A stretch of DNA of 64,000 bases. It comes from Novosphingobium percolationis (GTDB lineage: Bacteria > Pseudomonadota > Alphaproteobacteria > Sphingomonadales > Sphingomonadaceae). The position numbers were made by a program, and so were the translations under genes. The stretch covers positions 248,001 to 312,000 of the forward strand of contig NZ_JAILYM010000006.1 of assembly GCF_020179425.1 (NCBI RefSeq), in the 5' to 3' direction. A model generated the notes under the pieces. It saw nothing but the letters and a program-made list of their open reading frames with translations. It made no database searches and had not been told where the DNA came from. This document shows positions 61,275 to 64,000 of this stretch, one piece after another (positions within the stretch are counted from its first letter, which is position 1; each line of letters begins with the position of its first letter).

Positions 61275-62056
61275 TCTTCGCGGGCCGCTTTGAGGGCAAG
61301 GTGATGGTCGTCACCGGTGCCGCCCAAGGGATCGGCGCGGGCGTCGCGACCCGTGCTGCCGCCGAAGGGGCGTGCGTCGTGCTGGCTGATCGGGCCGACT
61401 TCGTTGATGACGTGGCCGGGGCGATCACCGCTGGCGGCGCGCGCGCCGTGGCCGTGCGCTGCGATCTCGAAACGCACGAAGGCGCCGTTGCGGCCATGCA
61501 GGTGGCGGTGGAGGCGTTCGGACGGATAGATTGCCTGGTGAACAACGTGGGCGGCACCATATGGGCCAAGCCCTATGCCCACTATGCCCCGCACGAGATC
61601 GAGGCCGAAGTGCGCCGGTCGCTGTTCCCCACGTTGTGGTGCTGCAATGCGGTCCTGCCGCATATGCTGGCGAACCGGGGCGGCGTGATCGTCAATGTAT
61701 CGTCGGTAGCAACAGGCGGCCTCAACCGCGTGCCCTATGCCGCAGCCAAGGGCGGCGTGAATGCGCTGACCCGCGCGCTGGCGTTCGAATATGCCGACCA
61801 GGGCATTCGCGTGGTGGCGACGGCGCCGGGCGGCACCGAGGCGCCACCGCGCCGTGTGCCGCGCAACCCTGGCGAAGCATCGGCGCAGGATCAGGTCTGG
61901 TACCAGACCATCGTCGACCAGACGATCTCCTCAAGTCTGATGCACCGATATGGCACCATCGATGAACAGGTCGCTCCGATCCTGTTCCTGGCATCTGACG
62001 AAGCCAGCTATGTCACCGGCAACATCGTTCCGGTGGCTGGTGGCGACCTGGGATGA
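61271..62056 (+). CDS. benD: Benzoate cis-diol (1,6-dihydroxycyclohexadiene carboxylate) dehydrogenase
   Basis: A 261-residue NAD-dependent SDR that oxidatively decarboxylates benzoate cis-diol to catechol. It has TGAAQGIG for cofactor binding, NNVG, a Ser in NVSSVATGG, and YAAAK as the catalytic Tyr/Lys pair. WAKPYAHYAPHEI is typical of BenD/XylL. Translation is coupled to benB. Confidence 0.94.
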   Translation: MIFAGRFEGKVMVVTGAAQGIGAGVATRAAAEGACVVLADRADFVDDVAGAITAGGARAVAVRCDLETHEGAVAAMQVAVEAFGRIDCLVNNVGGTIWAKPYAHYAPHEIEAEVRRSLFPTLWCCNAVLPHMLANRGGVIVNVSSVATGGLNRVPYAAAKGGVNALTRALAFEYADQGIRVVATAPGGTEAPPRRVPRNPGEASAQDQVWYQTIVDQTISSSLMHRYGTIDEQVAPILFLASDEASYVTGNIVPVAGGDLG

Positions 62057-62066
62057 GGCAAGTGGC

Positions 62067-62791
62067 ATGACCAGCAAGATATATTCCGACCCCAATTCCG
62101 CGCTCGAAGGCCTGTTGTTCGATGGCATGACGATCATGTCCGGCGGTTTCGGCCTTTCGGGCAACCCCGAAAGCCTGATCCCGGTGGTGCGGGCGGCCGG
62201 TGTGAAAGACCTGACCGTCATTTCCAACAACGCCGGTGCCGATGGCTTCGGCCTGTGGATGCTGTTGGAAAGCCGTCAGGTACGGAAAATGATCTCTTCC
62301 TACGTCGGCGAGAACAAGCTGTTCGAAAGCCAGTACCTGTCCGGCGAACTGGAGCTGGAGCTCAATCCTCAGGGCACGCTGGCCGAGCGCATCCGGGCCG
62401 GCGGCGCGGGCATTCCCGCCTTCTACACCAAGACCGGTGTCGGCACCGTCGTCGCCGAAGGCAAGCCCGTCGAAACGTTCGAGGGTGAGGAATACGTGCG
62501 CGAGACTTGGCTGCGCGCCGATCTGTCGATCATCAAGGCATGGCGTGCAGACCCCGAGGGCAACCTCATGTTCCGCAAGACCGCGCGCAACTTCAACCCC
62601 AACATGGCCACGGCAGGCCGCGTCACCGTGGTCGAGGTGGAGGAAATCGTCCCTGCCGGGACGTTCGATCCCGACTGCATCCACACGCCCGGGATCTACG
62701 TGGACCGCATTGTGCTTTCGACGATCAACGAAAAGCGGATCGAGAAGCTCACCACGCGTCCCAAGCAAACTTTGGCCAAGGAGGGCAGCTG

Positions 62792-62792
<1 letters not shown>
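62067..62792 (+). CDS. catI: 3-oxoadipate CoA-transferase, subunit A
   Basis: A 241-residue subunit of the succinyl-CoA:3-oxoadipate CoA-transferase. Typical segments are [51 protein letters not shown] and [20 protein letters not shown]. The genes could equally be named pcaI; the cat context decides. It overlaps the B subunit by one base (TGATG). Confidence 0.94.
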
Positions 62793-63441
<649 letters not shown>

Positions 63442-63442
<1 letters not shown>

Positions 63443-64000
63443 TGGCCTTCGCGCGCACCGGCAGTGGCCGGATCCACTGGAAGCTTGAAGGGGAGGACGG
63501 CGCGCCAGCGCTGGTGCTGCTCAATTCCATCGGCACCGACATGGACCTGTGGGATCCGTTGCTGCCGGCGCTTCGCGCGCGCCGCGCCTTGCTGCGGATC
63601 GATACGCGTGGCCACGGCGCATCGGACGCGCCGCTGGGGGATTACACCCTGGCCGATCTGGCGGATGACGTGTTTGCCGCGATGGACGCGGCGGGTATCG
63701 CCCAGGCAGCAGTGGCAGGCGTGTCGCTTGGCGGTATGATCGCCATGCAGATGGCCTTGTCGCAACCCGCGCGGGTGGAAGCGGCTGCATTGATCTGCAC
63801 TTCGGCAACGATGGACAGCGCGGCGTGGCAGGCGCGCGTGGAGATGGTGCGGGGGCAGGGCATGGCCGCAATTGCCGATCTGGCGATGGGGCGCTTCCTG
63901 TCGCCGGGCTTCATCGCGGCAAACCCGGCCCTTGCCGCCACGATCCGTCGCCAACTCCTGACCATGGAAGCCGCCGGATACGCCGGCTGCGCTGCGGCCA
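63442..64000 (+). CDS. catD: 3-oxoadipate enol-lactonase, partial (cut by window end)
   Basis: At least 186 residues of an alpha/beta hydrolase that opens beta-ketoadipate enol-lactone. The nucleophile Ser95 lies in GVSLGGM, RIDTRGHG precedes it, and GTDMDLWDPLLPAL is typical of PcaD/CatD. The gene runs off the window end, so the Asp and His of the triad are not seen. Its start overlaps the catJ stop. Confidence 0.9.

Overview
The window reads as chromosome of a high-GC alphaproteobacterium of the Sphingomonadales, most like Novosphingobium or a close relative. This is an inference from a GcrA cell-cycle regulator, a TorF-type porin, TonB-dependent receptors in place of classical aromatic porins, the rimP-nusA-ylxR-infB and rbfA-truB-rpsO-pnp blocks, and a dense set of aromatic-ring hydroxylation genes.

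Region 1 (1-16.5 kb) is mixed housekeeping and accessory content: an RTX calcium-binding protein, a CPA2 antiporter, a PaaI-type thioesterase, a TorF porin, a SulP transporter coupled to a beta-carbonic anhydrase, a two-component system, and a P450/rubredoxin/CoA-transferase/TetR group. A tRNA-Arg, a queuosine-precursor transporter and a PspC-domain protein follow. Region 2 (16.9-32.4 kb) is core: RimP, NusA, YlxR, IF2, RbfA, a site-2 protease, TruB, S15, PNPase, a diguanylate cyclase, GcrA, an ABC-2 permease and HspQ. A 33-residue membrane peptide with a truncated copy sits between infB and rbfA.

Region 3 (32.6-35.3 kb) is a 2.7-kb element in the 3' end of tRNA-Ser(CGA), bounded by a 14-bp direct repeat. 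It carries a tyrosine recombinase, an AlpA-like gene cut at its start by an IS3-family remnant, and a five-repeat I-C-like CRISPR array with no leader and no cas genes in the window.

Region 4 (35.7-56.9 kb) is a catabolic island with three Rieske oxygenase modules. Each has an alpha subunit next to a member of one uncharacterised family of about 120 residues; two also have an NTF2-fold (beta-like) subunit. There is one Rieske ferredoxin and no ferredoxin reductase. Accessory genes are an acetamidase/formamidase with an inserted zinc ribbon, a racemase-like protein, two divergent TonB-dependent receptors, two related AraC regulators, two LysR regulators, an SDR and a flavin monooxygenase.

Region 5 (57.0-64.0 kb) is a compact benzoate/catechol cluster, catB-catC-catA-benA-benB-benD-catI-catJ-catD (the last cut by the window edge). 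It would take benzoate through catechol and muconate to beta-ketoadipyl-CoA. The divergent LysR gene has a perfect ATAC-N7-GTAT box of the CatM/BenM type at its start. No benC reductase is present. The upstream Rieske modules plausibly feed this lower pathway, but their substrates cannot be read from the sequence.
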